Below, in pieces: positions 46,511-59,614 of a DNA stretch of 64,000 nucleotides. Under the pieces are notes generated by a model. The model saw only the letters and a list, made by a program, of their open reading frames with translations. It had not been told where the DNA came from and made no database searches. This DNA comes from Tetracentron sinense (Eukaryota; Streptophyta; Magnoliopsida; Trochodendrales; Trochodendraceae): contig JABCRI010001343.1 in NCBI GenBank assembly GCA_015143295.1, forward strand, positions 248,001 through 312,000. Reading direction: 5' to 3'. Every line of letters starts with the position of its first letter. The first letter of the stretch is position 1. Made by a program: the position numbers and the translations under genes.

Positions 46511-48773
46511 ATGGGTAGGTCTAAGAAAGCTAAGACAGGGGAGTCTTCTTTGGCACCTTCAGCAGCCGATACGACCTCTGATCCTCATATGGAGATTGAG
46601 GAAGAGCCTAGAGTGACCTCGCAAATGGGTGCGAACTCGAGCGGGATCGGGGCTACTTCTTCAAAAGGTAGGAAGAAGAAGCCAACCTTTAGTTCTCTGC
46701 CCGTGGTGCCAAAAGTTCCTGACACACCACTATTGAAAGACTTGGGGAACCATATTTCGGCAATTTGCCGGACTCGAGGTAAAATTCAAAATTTGTCAAA
46801 GTTAGTATTCACCCTTGCTTGCTTGCATGTGATTAGGCCTTACCTTTTCCTTTTTTTTTTTTTCCAGAAATCCCCTATCACGGGTTGGAGATGTTCATGG
46901 AAGCCTGTTCTCACACTTTATCAGAAGGCGTCTCCTTCTTTGAAGAACACACTAGGAAGGACATCACTTGGTCCTTTTTTGACTATCTCTCGTATTCAGA
47001 GTGATCGAAGATTAGTTGCTGCTCTCTGTGAGAGGTGGTTTGGGGAGACCAACATGTTTCATTTTCCGTGCTGTGAATTGGCTATCACTCCTCTTGACTT
47101 TGTTATGCTGACGGGGATCCCGATTGTCGGTGAGGTATTACCTCCCCTCTCTGCCATTACCATGGATCAAGCTGCTTGCTTGATGGGGGTCTTGCCAGAG
47201 TCCATTGAGGCAGATAATGCATGGGAAGCAAGCAAAGTGAAGCTCTCTTGGCTGGCCGGTCTCCTGGATAATACGGACATTGTTGCCATCGACATCAATT
47301 CTCTCATCTTCACCAGTGTGTTTCGGAACTTCCTCCTGTACGTCTTGGGTGCCTGCTTTTTCATGACTAATCGTTCATGCGTGGATCCCAGCTTCTTATC
47401 CCTGATAGATCTTATTGATCGCTTCGATACCTTCGATTGGGGAGGAGCCATATATGCCAGCATTTTGGTTGGACTCCGTCGAGTCTCCTGTTGGGAAGGT
47501 CGATTGGTCCACTTCTTTTATCATTTTCTTGAGGTAACCCATTTGTTTCTTTTCTTTTGCATTGGTTCATTGCTTACTCCTAACTCATAGCTCGTTTCAG
47601 ATCTAGGCGCACGAGTATCTGGATCCTTTCTGTCCGAGCTTGAGGGCCCCGGACATTACCTCATTTCCACGGTCATCTCGGTGGAAAGCACCCTCTTCTA
47701 AAGTCGACAGTCATCTTCTAGAGAAAGCTAGAGAGGAATTGGATTGACCGACTTTGAGAAGGGTAAGTCTATATCTTGCTGTTGATGACAGTTGACTCTT
47801 GTCCTCTTCAATTAATCTCGCCCGACACTTCGGATGCAGGTGACTCTTCGGCCATATATCGAGCTTGGTGACATGATCCTGCTCTTTTGTAGGGAGGCAA
47901 GGCGGTTCATGGGTCGACGCGTGACCTTCTCTTATTTTGGGGACTGCGAGTATTTTCTGGGGGAACGAGTTCTTCATCAGAGTGATGGAGAATTTCGGAT
48001 TCCACTTTCTCCTCCTCTTGAGATGACGCCTACCTGGACCCGTGACGCTTTCATGGAGCAGCTGCGTACAGCGGGTATTGTTGTTCCTCATTTGGTCGGC
48101 GACCTTGTTAGCCACTCTTTTTACCTGTCTTGGCTTTGGAGTGTGTCCATTGGCCCTATCATGCGCCCTTTTTCTGCCTGACCTAGGGCCACAGAGGTTG
48201 GGGGTAAACTGATTGAGAAGTACTTTCAGATGGTGAGCTTTCTTTTAGCTAAGTACCTCTTGCCTTTTGTTTCCAATCTTGTTATCTTGACTTTGTTCTT
48301 TCTGTGCAGTGGCCGCTACTTGCTATCCTGGAGGAGGATACCCGAGGACTGACTGAAGAAATTGTGTGTTCCCTTTTTGTTCCCTTGAAATGAGAGCTAC
48401 AATTTTGTGGACCCATTTTATTCTCTTTCTTCATCACTTTTGAGAAATCGAATTGCGACCTTTGAGGATCCCGTAGTCACTCTTGAGGAAGTTCCTCCTT
48501 ATCAGGTAAATATGTCTCTCTAGTTGACTTTGATTTTCTACATCACTCTTGCTTGATACTTCCTTTGGTTTTGCAGTGTCGGTCTCGTCCGGATACGAAT
48601 TTTGACTTTGAAGATGGTCCTGCGCAGGTGAAATAATTTAATGAAAATGCTTTATAAATGGATTAGTCGCTCTAATGAAGAGATATGGTTTACTCCCTGT
48701 ATTTCTTTTGGTAGGATGATGAAGAGGACTATCGAGTGTTGAGCATACGTGGCTTGGAGCTCGAGCCCGCTAG
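46511..48773 (+). pseudogene. Antisense plant mobile domain (PMD) gene, copy A
   Basis: Starts MGRSKKAKTGESSLAPSAAD with a basic, serine-rich N-terminus. Likely exons are 46511-46778, 46868-47533, ~47602-47762, ~47840-48233 and shorter ones to a TAG at 48771. The core reads LVAALCERWFG, FHFPCCELAITPLDFVMLTG, IPIVGEVLPP, then LLYVLGACFFM and RFDTFDWGGAIYASI. This is the plant mobile domain (PF10536, aminotransferase-like) pattern, shared by transposons and the host proteins MAIN/MAIL1. In-frame TAG and TGA occur in the third exon (both copies), and further indels break this copy. Function within the element is unknown. It runs antisense to pol. Confidence 0.75.
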
Positions 48774-49253
48774 AGTAGATCAAGAATTTCCCCTTTTTGA
48801 TTTGATTTCCCTTTTGTAAAAGTTACTGTAATGTAAACATTAATACATTAATTAGAAATTATTTACATTTAGAATCTTTGGAGGATGGGAATAGTAGTGG
48901 TTTTGGTGTTTAATTTTGGATGAGATGTGAATGAGAAACTTCCTTGGAACAGGTACCCGAACAGGCAAGTGCAGCAGCTCGTGCAGTTGCGCGTTTTAAG
49001 CAAACAGAAGTTACTGTTTTCGGCCAGGTTTACTATTCGCGCCGTTTTAAACGGCAAGATGCAGTTTCCCTTGATTTTTTTTTATGTCGTGCTGTTTTAA
49101 AAGGTGCAAATTGCTGCGATTTTTCTATAAATCCTTCGAACAGACAACAATTCCGAAATCAGTCTTCTCTGCACAAAAACTTCCTACTCCGAAACCAGTT
49201 ATCCAAAAGCTTTGAAACTTGGTTCCTAGACACTTTCTACCTCTCCGGATGCC

Positions 49254-50823
49254 ATGGAACCATCTATTCGTGCAACCGACAATTCGGCCTTTTCCTTCCC
49301 AACCTTGCCTAACTTGGAGAATCACCAACTCTACGATCGAAAATTGAAACAATGGTGGATTCCTTGGATTCATCCAAGCAAGAGGCTTCGAGAACTTGAA
49401 GTTGTTCTCGAAGTTAGGTACTGTAGCATCTCTTTTCCGCGTCAAAATCAATGGTCACCTTGTGGAAGCTGCTTTGGGGTGTTGGAGCCTGGAATTCCAT
49501 GTTTTCAAACTTGGAGTTTTCGAACTTAGTCCAACCTTGGAAGAATATGGGAGGTTGATGTCCGTCCCCTTTGATCAAGATAGAATTGTCATTCCCTTTC
49601 ACCGGGCTAGATGGAAAAGTAAGGCAACTTCTTTTCTTGGGGTGACGCAGGGCTTCCTCAAGAAATTGGATGGTGAAGAAAACTACTACCGGTGCTCTTT
49701 GAAGTTTTTGGTAGACAACTTCTCCCCAAAGAACCCCAGTTGGATAGTACTTCATCATTCATGGTCTTCCGGGTTCTTGGCCTCAATATTATTTCCGTGC
49801 CTTGGCTCTGGCAGTTGTAGGGCATGTGTTATTTCCTCTGAGTTTCAATTTCATTGACATGCAAGTGGTGGAGGTAGTCGAGCAGATAATGAATGGACAT
49901 TCCTTCATCCCCATGTTACTTGCTGAGACCTTTAGACCTTAGACCGATGTGTCCAGAAAAGAGGTAAGTATGGCTTTTGGAGCATCTTAAGTTCAACAAC
50001 CCTCTCACTACTCCCGCTTTTATGTGCCAAGACTTGATCAAGTCGCATTGTGCTTTTAGTGAACATCCCTTCTTATCTAGATAGTCCAGAGATGTGGTAT
50101 GATCAGCTTGTCTTGTTGGTTCCGGACATGCTAGTGTGAAAGTGCTCTTGGCTTCACGTCGTAGAGATCCATTTCAGGGGCATCCGGCAAACATCACCTT
50201 GTTCTAATTGGTCTCCGAGGTTCCAGCCATTATATACCAAATTGGATAGTACGACAATTTGGTCGCACCCAAGACTTCCTATCATTGAGGCCATAAAGGA
50301 TGTGGTCGAGTTTGGGTCTTCATCTGAGAAGCTTATCTCTCGCCTTCTTGCCGGCTGGAAATCAAGAATGAAGAGGCTTTTGGTCATGACTATAAGAATC
50401 ACTTGCTCAGGGGAGTATATCAGATGGCTTGCCGATTGTTGTTCCCCTTATGTTTCTCCTCTGCATCCCTGCGTAGGTGAGAAAAGAAAAGAGCCAATGA
50501 ATGTTTTGCTTACTGAGGACTAGCCATCTTATAAAGAGTTAGAAGAAAGGATCACTTCCCTTCTTGTGGAGAATGAGGGCTTGAAAACAGAGGTTGCCAA
50601 AATGGGAGTGAGGCTGCCGCGTATCAGGATCGTATTAAGGACTTGAAAGCTTAAGTTGATATTCTGGAAGCTGTGAATGAAGAATTTCAATATTTCCAGA
50701 ATCTCATTAGTGGGAAAAAGTCCAACCGGTCAGGAGGTGATCCTTAAGTTGAACGAGGAGCTGACTCGTCTTTGACAGAAGTTGAAGGATCATCAAGGTG
50801 AAGTCTCCTCGGAGTCGGATTAA
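49254..50823 (+). pseudogene. Antisense DUF7745-like gene, copy A
   Basis: Starts MEPSIRATDNSAFSFPTLPN. The recognisable core is ALGCWSLEFHVFKLGVFELS, then PTLEEYGRLMSVPF, the pattern I associate with DUF7745 proteins encoded near plant Tat elements. A coiled-coil tail follows (YKELEERITSLLVENEGLKT). The frame is broken by a base change near 49376 and several single-base indels; at 50391 this copy keeps the frame (HDYKNHLLRG) where copy B has lost bases. Domain name from memory, moderately sure. Confidence 0.6.
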
Positions 50824-51879
50824 AGCTTCAGGACCTGCCTTAGAGTTTATAGGAACTTCTAAAGAAAGTATTGTTTTTCATATTTATGGGTCTCAAAATT
50901 CTGTTTAAGTAATAAAGGAATTGTTCTTTAAGAATTCTCTGTCATCGACCAAAAATACTAGTTTTATTATTTATTTTATTTTATTTTTTTATATCATGCA
51001 TAAGAAAAGAAAAAGAACAACCTAGAATTTTTTTTTCATAATGGGGTCGCACTTGGGAAGGTTGGTTGCCTACGTATCCCTTAAGAGGGGAATCAACCGG
51101 CCTAGTTCGGATAACAGCAAGCACACATTTTTTTTTTCAAACCTTTAAAGAAGATGGATTAGAAGATATATATGTTGAACTTTTATGACCCATCATTTTT
51201 AATGGTCTCCAAACTAACACAGAATTACCTTGTGCAACTTCTCCATGAATACCTTGAATTATCTCAAGTAATTGCACGTAAGAGCCCGTTCACCCTGATT
51301 TGGACCATGATCACGCCGAGCTTTGAGAATGCCTACTGCTTGTGTTGACTCCCGGCTGAAACGAAGCAGACACCTTTTTGTTTTTCGCCTCTTTTATCCT
51401 TAGTGCCTGTTATGGTTTTCACCGAGTCTGGCCCACGTAATTTTTGCACATAGGCGCCCCGAGGGGTTTTCACCAAGCCTCTGGCAATTGATTCTTATCA
51501 TGGTATGATGTTTTTACTCACAACGCCCTTTCGGGTTTTCATTGTGCCCTTTCATACCACGCTTTTTTTTTATGATCTCTCAAGCAATCCTGCCCATCCT
51601 TGTCGGTAAGAAGAAATCATGCATAATTCAAATCTTAGTACTTATAACTGTCACTAGTTGGAGAGGACTTAGTAGTAGGACGAAACATGGGCTATGGTTG
51701 GGGTCTTTGAAACAAAGGGATAAGGCTCAAAATTTTCGCACATATTAGGATCAGGTATGACATTTGCTTGCTTTGGGGGTCCTTCTTGGTCTTTGCTCCA
51801 TTCCATCTCTTTTCAGTTTGGGTTATTCGATTTTCCTTTGCTCCCCCCCCTTTGTTTTTGAGAGGATAAAAAACTGCCC

Positions 51880-52020
51880 CAGTGTAAGAGCACTGGGGTG
51901 ACATGAATCTTTGAATTGAATAAAATTGCCCCAGTATAAGAAGGTTGGATGTCTTGACTTCTCGGAAAAGATGCGATTAATTTAACTTTTCTTCTAAAAA
52001 AAAATGCCCCAGTATGGAGT
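51880..52020 (-). repeat. Threefold CACTGGGGCA-type repeats in the Tat 3' region, copy A
   Basis: On the minus strand three spaced copies of an ATACTGGGGCA/ACACTGGGGCA word, each followed by a T-rich run, occur between the end of integrase and the antisense genes. An equivalent set lies at about 60660-60820. Confidence 0.7.
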
Positions 52021-52158
52021 GCAACCAATGTCATTGTCGAGTGAAGAGAATTTTCAGGCTCAAAGGGCTAAGCAAAAGGATAACTGGAAAATTATCATGA
52101 TTATAGCGAAGGAGGCCTCTCTTCGTTTTAATTCTAGCCATGTTCCTACAGAGTTGAG

Positions 52159-54208
52159 TTATGCATAATACCTTTTGATTGAATCAGAATTGACCGGCTT
52201 AGGAAGATCATCTTCATCTATCTCTCTGCCAATATGAGGGCTCCTCTAGAAAGTGCTTTTCTGACCACGTATGGACCATTATAGTTAGGCTTGAATTTCT
52301 CTCGCGCATCAGTCTGGTGTGGCAACATCTTTTTAAGCACTAAATCACCTTCTTTGAATTCCCGCGGTCAAACTTTCTTTGAATAGGCTCGGGCCATGGC
52401 ATATAACATTATTCTTTTTTCTTCAATCAAATTAAGTTGGTCGAACTGAGCCAATAACCATTCAGCTTTTTCGAGCTCAACTTCCATGAGTACTCTGAGT
52501 GATGGAATTTCAACTTCAATTGGCAAGATAGCCTCCATACCATAAACTAATGAAAAAGGGGTTGCCCCTACTAAGGTTCAAATTGAGGATCTATATGCAT
52601 GGAGTGCAAATGGTAACATTTCATGCCAATCTTTTTAAGTAACGGCCATCTTCTCAATAATCCGCTTCAAGTTCTTGATGGCTGCTTCAACCGCTCCATT
52701 CATTTGAGGACGGTAGGGAGATGAGTTGTGGTGAGTGATCTTGAATTGCTCACATAATGCCATCATTTGTTTGTTCTTAAAATTTTTGGCATTGTCAGTA
52801 ATGTTCTGACTGGGAACTCCATATCTGCAAACGATGTCATTCTTTATAAATTTTATTACCTGGTTCTTCGTCACACTGGTATAGGAAGCTGCTTCTACAC
52901 ACTTTGTGAAATAGTCGATGGCGACTAGTATGAACCTATTCCTATTTGACGCCTTCGGATTTATCGGCCCAATAACATCTAGGCCCCACAGGGAGAAAGG
53001 CCAAGGAGTTGTCATGTTGTGGAGCTCTGAGACCGGGGCATGTATTTTGTTGACATAAATCTGACATAGGTGACATTTTCTCACATGTTCGTTGCAGTCA
53101 CGCTCCATGGTTGTCCAGTAATAGCCTAATCTCAAGATCTTCTTGGTTAACATGTGACCGTTCATGTGTGGGCCGCATATCCCTTCATGGACATCTTCAA
53201 CGACCTTCTCTAATTCTTTCAAGTCCACACATCGAAGGAGTATATGGTTGAAAGTCTTTTTGTAGAGATTCCCTGCATTAAAAAAGAATTGCCCAGCTAA
53301 TCTTTGACTGGTTCATCGATCATTGGTATTGGCATCGAGTGGGAACGTACGATCTTCTAGATATTGCTTTATGTTATGGTACCAAGGCCTTCCGTTGGGC
53401 TCACCTTCTACAACTTCTTTGATTGGCATGCAATGGACTTGGTTCATCCCTAACCTCAATCTCAATTGGCCGGATGTCGACCCCTTCAGGAATGTCGATG
53501 ATTGAGTCCAGGGTGGCTAAGGCATCTGTGAATCGATTCTCCGTTCTCAGGCAAATGCGTGAATGTAATGTGCTCAAATTATCACTGATGTCGTCTAAGT
53601 ACTCATGGTAAGGAATCAACTTAGTGTCCTGTGTTTGCCAATCACCTGTAGCCTGAAATATAATGAGTAGAGTCTCCGAAGACATCCACTATTTTAATGT
53701 TCAAATCCACAGCTGCTTGTAGTCTAATGATGTAAGCTTCGTATTCGGCAACATTGTTTGTGCACTCGAATTTCATCTTTACCGCAACAGGAATTTGTTT
53801 ACCCTCGGGAGAAACCAGAACTGCACCCGCTCCATATCCATGCTTGTTTCCGCTCCATCAAAATACATTTTCCAATTAGCCTTTGATTCTTCTACTTCAC
53901 CGGTCATGAACAAGATGACTTCATCTGGCAACATTGTTTGTGCACTCGAATTTCATCTTTACCGCAACAAGAATTTGTTTACCCTCGGGAGAAACTAGAA
54001 TTGCACCCACTCCATATCCATGCTTGTTTGCCGCTCCATCAAAACACATTTTCCAATTTGCCTTTGATTCTTCTTCTACTTCACCGGTCATGAACAGGAT
54101 GACTTCATCTGGAAAGTTGGTTTTCATTGGTTCATAGCCTGGTAGTGGATGATCTGCCAAGTGGTCTGCAATGGCTTGCCCTTTGATCGCCTTCTGGGTC
54201 ATGTAAGT
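52159..54208 (-). pseudogene. Tat pol fragment, copy A (integrase and half of archaeal RNase H)
   Basis: Minus-strand order is aRNase H (FDGAANKHGYGVGAILVSPE, to the copy boundary at 54208) and integrase 53228-52635. Integrase shows the HHCC zinc finger (GHMLTKKILRLGYYW, CHLC) and the catalytic D (WGLDVIGPI), D (ITDNAKNF) and E (NGAVEAAIKNL). A TAA at 52635 interrupts at the phrase VT*KDWH. Homology then continues through a TGA (RSSI*T) to the end at 52159 (KRYYA). The reverse transcriptase is absent because the duplication breakpoint falls inside RNase H. Confidence 0.85.
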
Positions 54209-55316
54209 AATTCTTAACTTAACTACGGGGTGCACAAATTATTTTATTGAACCAAAGTAAGGAATTCAACAGTTTGGTTATGGGATGAACCATGCCGTTG
54301 ATTGGTATGCATATTAAATTTGAGAAAATCAAACTTAAAGGTTGCTCTATACTCTATAGTGTGACCCCCAACTAGACGATCATTGATTGGCCATAGGTGA
54401 GTGAGTCGATCATGCTTTCCTACTGCAATATTTTTTTTCCTGCGCCTTTAAGAATGGCGAGAAGTCTGTATGACTTCTCCCGCGTCAGGCCCCACTTCCC
54501 CTTTTCTTTTTATTTTCTCTTTCTTTCCTTCCTCATTCTCTTCGGTGGTCCCTACGGCAACTTGATCCCCCCTTTGAGACTTCATCTTCTCCGGTCAAAG
54601 CTCCGGTGGACCTTCCATTTTTCCGGCGATCTTCTCCGGCGAAATCTCCATTTCGAGTGTTTGGGGTCGTTTTGGTGATTCTAGGGCATCCAAAAATCCC
54701 TCTTTGAGATTCCTTCTCGCGGCCCCAGTTCTTTGAGTGGCATTCTTCTTCTTCATTGCCTTTGCTTGGATTGGAGGTAAGCCACATGACATTCCTCTCT
54801 TTTTATTGCCTAGGGTTGGAAAGTTGCCCTCTTTGATGTGTAACCCTCTGAAGATTTCGAATTCATGATTTTCGTTGTCCCCCCCTTTTTTTTCTTGAAT
54901 TCACATGTATCACTACAAATCCCTACTAAACAGCTCCCTCTAAAAATTCATGCTCTGATGACAACCAAATTAACTCTTGCTTTGTCGCTTTAATCATGAC
55001 TCTTGTTCTCCCCTAAGCACTTCTTCCTTGAATGTCCATTTAATCTGAAGACAGTCGTGATCCTTTTGAAATACCCTTATGTATGCATCCGTGGCCATAT
55101 GTATTCCTGCATGTAATGAAAATGTCCTTTGTTAGTTTATGCAGTATGTAATCTCAAAGCATCACAAGTTTGAGAACCATACCTGTTGAACTTATTTGTT
55201 ATTCTGATTTCCTATTCATCATGTTCTTAATTGGAAATGAATGTTTGGAACATCGCATTTCGAGTTTCAGCAAAATAACAAATGTTGGTATAATTGTATT
55301 CCTCCTTAATGTATAT

Positions 55317-57563
55317 ATGGGTAGGTCTAAGAAAGCTAAGACAGGGGAGTCTTCTTTGGCACCTTCAGCAGCCGATACGACCTCTGATCCTCATATGGAG
55401 ATTGAGGAAGAGCCTAGAGTGACCTCGCAAATGGGTGCGAACTCGAGCGGGATCGGGGCTACTTCTTCAAAAGGTAGGAAGAAGAAGCCAACCTTTAGTT
55501 CTCTGCCCGTGGTGCCAAAAGTTCCTGACACACCACTAGTGCAAGATTGGGGAACCATATTTACGGCAATTTGCCGGACTCGAGGTAAAATTCAAAATTT
55601 GTCAAAGTTAGTATTCAACCTGCTGCTTGCATGTGATTAGGCCTTACCTTTTCCTTTTTTTTTTTTTTTCCAGAAATCCCTATCAGGGTTGGAGATGTTC
55701 ATGGAAGCCTGTCTCAACCTTTATCAGAAGCGTCTCCTTCTTTGAAGGACACACTAGGAAGACATCACTGGTCCTTTTTTGACTATCCCTCGTATCAGAG
55801 TGATCGAAGATTAGTTGCTGCTCTCTGTGAGAGGTGGTTTGGGAGACCAACATGTTTCATTTCGTGCTGTGAATTGGCGATCAATCCTCTTGACTTGTTA
55901 TGCTGACGGGGATCCCGATTGTCGGTGAGGTATTACCTCCCCTCTCTGCCATTACCATGGATCAAGCTGCTTGCTTGATGGGGGTCTTGCCAGAGTCCAT
56001 TGAGGCAGATAATGCATGGGAAGCAAGCAAAGTGAAGCTCTCTTGGCTGGCCGGTCTCCTGGATAATACGGACATTGTTGCCATCGACATCAATTCTCTC
56101 ATCTTCACCAGTGTGTTTCGGAACTTCCTCCTGTACGTCTTGGGTGCTTGCTTTTTCATGACTAATCGTTCATGCGTGGATCCCAGCTTCTTATCCCTGA
56201 TAGATCTTATTGATCGCTTCGATACCTTCGATTGGGGAGGAGCCATATATGCCAGCATTTGGTTGGACTCCGTCGAGTCTCCTGTTGGAAGGTCGATTGG
56301 TCCACTTCTTTATCATTTTCTTGAGGTAACCCATTTGTTTCTTTTCTTTTGCATTAGTTCATTGCTTACTCCTAACTCATAGCTCGTTTCAGATCTAGGC
56401 GCACGAGTATCTGGATCCTTTCTGTCCGAGCTTGAGGGCCCCGGACATTACCTCGTTTCCACGGTCATCTCGGTGGAAAGCACCCTCTTCTAAAGTCGAC
56501 AGTCATCTTCTAGAGAAAGCTAGAGAGGAATTGGATTGACCGACTTTGAGAAGGGTAAGTCTATATCTTGCTGTTGATGACAGTTGACTCTTGTCCTCTT
56601 CAATTAATCTCGCCCGACACTTCGGATGCAGGTGACTCTTCGGCCATATATCGAGCTTGGTGACATGATCCTGCTCTTTTGTAGGAGGCAAGGCGGTTCA
56701 TGGGTCGACGCGTGACCTTCTCTTATTTTGGGGACTGCGAGTATTTTCTAGGGGAACGAGTCTTCATCAGAGTGATGGAGAATTTCGGATTCCACTTTCT
56801 CCTCCTCTTGAGATGACGCCTACCTGGACCCGTGACGCTTTCATGGAGCAGCTGCGTACAGCGGGTATTGTTGTTCCTCATTTGGTCGGCGACCTTGTTA
56901 GCCACTCTTTTTACCTGTCTTGGCTTTGGAGTGTGTCCATTGGCCCTATCATGCGCCCTTTTTCTGCCTGACCTAGGGCCACAGAGGTTGGGGGTAACTG
57001 ATTGAGAAGTACTTTCAGATGGTGAGCTTTCTTTTAGCTAAGTACCTCTTGCCTTTTGTTTCCAATCTTGTTATCTGACTTTGTTCTTTCTGTGCAGTGG
57101 CCGCTACTTGCTATCCTGGAGGAGGATACCCGAGGACTGACTGAAGAAATTGTTGTGTTCCCTTTTTGTTCCCTTGAAATGAGAGCTACAATTTTGTGGA
57201 CCCCTTTTATTCTCTTTCTTCATCACTTTTGAGAAATCGAATTGCGACCTTTGAGGATCCCGTAGTCACTCTTGAGGAAGTTCCTCCTTATCAGGTAAAT
57301 ATGTCTCTCTAGTTGACTTTGATTTTCTACATCACTCTTGCTTGATACTTCCTTTGGTTTTGCAGTGTCGGTCTCGTCCGGATACGAATTTTGACTTTGA
57401 AGATGGTCCTGCGCAGGTGAAATAATTTAATGAAAATGCTTTATAAATGGATTAGTCGCTCTAATGAAGAGATATGGTTTACTCCCTGTATTTCTTTTGG
57501 TAGGATGATGAAGAGGACTATCGAGTTGTTGAGCATACGTGGCTTGGAGCTCGAGCCCGCTAG
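55317..57563 (+). pseudogene. Antisense plant mobile domain (PMD) gene, copy B
   Basis: Same gene as copy A. Likely exons are 55317-55584, 55674-56325, 56393-~56553, ~56632-57018 and short 3' exons. The segment from 55900 to 56325 is open (MLTGIPIVGEVLPPL to GPLLYHFLEV), and here IWLDSVESPVGRSIGPLLYH is in frame where copy A is shifted. Lesions differ from copy A upstream (55680-55900), but the TAG (56396) and TGA (about 56538) in the third exon are shared. The next exon (VTLRPYIELGDMILLF) and the tail DDEEDYRVVEHTWLGARAR with a TAG follow PMD layout. Confidence 0.78.
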
Positions 57564-58041
57564 AGTAGATCAAGAATTTCCCCTTTTTGATTTTGATTTC
57601 CCTTTTGTAAAAGTTACTGTAATGTAAACATTAATACATTAATTAGAAATTATTTACATTTAGAATCTTTGGAGGATGGGAATAGTAGTGGTTTTGGTGT
57701 TTAATTTTGGATGAGATGTGAATGAGAAACTTCCTTGGAACAGGTACCCGAACAGGCAAGTGCAGCAGCTCGTGCAGTTGCGCGTTTTAAGCAAACAGAA
57801 GTTACTGTTTTCGGCCAGGTTACTATTCGCGCCGTTTTAAACGGCACGATGCAGTTTCCCTTGATTTTTTTTATGTCGAGCTGTTTTAAAAGGTGCAAAT
57901 TGCTGCGATTTTTCTATAAATCCTTCGAACAGACAACAATTCCGAAATCAGTCTTCTCTGCACAAAAACTTCCTACTCCGAAACCAGTTATCCAAAAGCT
58001 TTGAACTTGGTTCCTAGACACTTTCTACCTCTCCGGATGCC

Positions 58042-59614
58042 ATGGAACCATCTATTCGTGCAACCGACAATTCGGCCTTTTCCTTCCCAACCTTGCCTAA
58101 CTTGGAGAATCACCAACTCTACGATCGAAAATTGAAACGATGGTTGGATTCCTTGGATTCATCCAAGCAAGAGGCTTTCGAGAACTTGAAGTTGTTCTCG
58201 AAGTTAGGTACTGTAGCATCTCTTTTCCGCGTCAAAATCAATGGTCACCTTGTGGAAGCTGCTTTGGGGTGTTGGAGCCTGGAATTCCATGTTTTCAAAC
58301 TTGGAGTTTTCGAACTTAGTCCAACCTTGGAAGAATATGGGAGGTTGATGTCCGTCCCCTTTGATCAAGATAGAATTGTCATTCCCTTTCACCGGGCTAG
58401 ATGGAAAAGTAAGGCAACTTCTTTTCTTGGGGTGAAGCAGGGCTTCCTCAAGAAATTGGATGGTGAAGAAAACTACTACCGGTGCTCTTTGAAGTTTTTG
58501 GTAGACAACTTCTCCCCAAAGAACCCCAGTTGGATTAGTACTTCATCATTCATGGGTCTTCCGGGTTCTTGGCCTCAATATCATTTCCGTGCCTTGGCTC
58601 TGGCAGTTGTAGGGCATGTGTTATTTCCTCTGAGTTTCAATTTCATTGACATGCAAGTGGTGGAGGTAGTCGAGCAGATAATGAATGGACATTCCTTCAT
58701 CCCCATGTTACTTGCTGAGACCTTTAGGACCTTAGACCGATGTGTCCAGAAAAGAGGTAAGTATGGCTTTTGGAGCATCTTAAGTTCAGCAACCCTCTCA
58801 CTACTCCCGCTTTTATGTGCCAAGACTTGATCAAGTCGCATTGTGCTTTTAGTGAAATCCCTTCTTATCTAGATAGTCCAGAGATGTGGTATGATCAGCT
58901 TGTCTTGTTGGTTCCGGACATGTTAGTGTGGAAGTGCTCTTGGCTTCACGTCGTAGAGATCCTTTCAGGGGCATCCGGCAAACATCACCTTGTTCTAATT
59001 GGTCTCCGAGGTTCCAGCCATTATATACCAAATTGGATAGTACGACAATTTGGTCGCACCCAAGACTTTCCTATCATTGAGGCCATAAAGGATGTGGTCG
59101 AGTTTGGGTCTTCATCTGAGAAGCTTATCTCTCGCCTTCTTGCCGGCTGGAAATCAAGAATGAAGAATGCTTTTGGTCATGACTAGGAATCACTTGCTCA
59201 GGGGAGTATATCAGATGGCTTGCCGATTGTTGTTCCCCTTATGTTTCTCCTCTGCATCCCTGCGTAGGTGAGAAAAGAAAAGAGCCAATGAATGTTTTGC
59301 TTACTGAGGACTAGCCATCTTATAAAGAGTTAGAAGAAAGGATCACTTCCCTTCTTGTGGAGAATGAGGGCTTGAAAACAGAGGTTGCCAAAATGGGGAG
59401 TGAGGCTGCCGCGTATCAGGATCGTATTAAGGACTTGAAAGCTTAAGTTGATATTCTGGAAGCTGTGAATGAAGAATTTCAATATTTCCAGAATCTCATT
59501 AGTGGGAAAAAGTCCACCGGTTAGGAGGTGATCCTTAAGTTGAACGAGGAGCTGACTCGTCTTTGACAGAAGTTGAAGGATCATCAAGGTGAAGTCTCCT
59601 CGGAGTCGGATTAA
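58042..59614 (+). pseudogene. Antisense DUF7745-like gene, copy B
   Basis: The better preserved copy: 262 open residues from MEPSIRATDNSAFSFPTLPN, including LKRWLDSLDSSKQEAFENLK, ALGCWSLEFHVFKLGVFELS, PTLEEYGRLMSVPFDQDRIV and FSPKNPSWISTSSFMGLPGS. A one-base shift near 58775 moves the frame to EHLKFSNPLTTPAFMCQDLI, which stays open to about 59186. A coiled-coil tail with two stops follows, ending at 59614. No catalytic motif is visible; the role is unknown. Confidence 0.62.

Larger units (their letters stand above)
45402..54208. repeat. 8.8-kb tandem duplication, copy A
   Basis: This whole segment is repeated at 54209-63011 at very high identity, differing mainly by single-base indels and scattered substitutions. 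It spans the noncoding 3' region, both antisense gene regions, integrase and half of the archaeal RNase H. Its right end is joined directly to the start of copy B with only AAT shared at the junction. Confidence 0.95.

Noticed and set aside
46511-57563. PMD regions as host MAIN/MAIL genes
   Set aside because: They sit between integrase and LTR of a retroelement, are broken by shared stops and are duplicated with pol, so they belong to the element.
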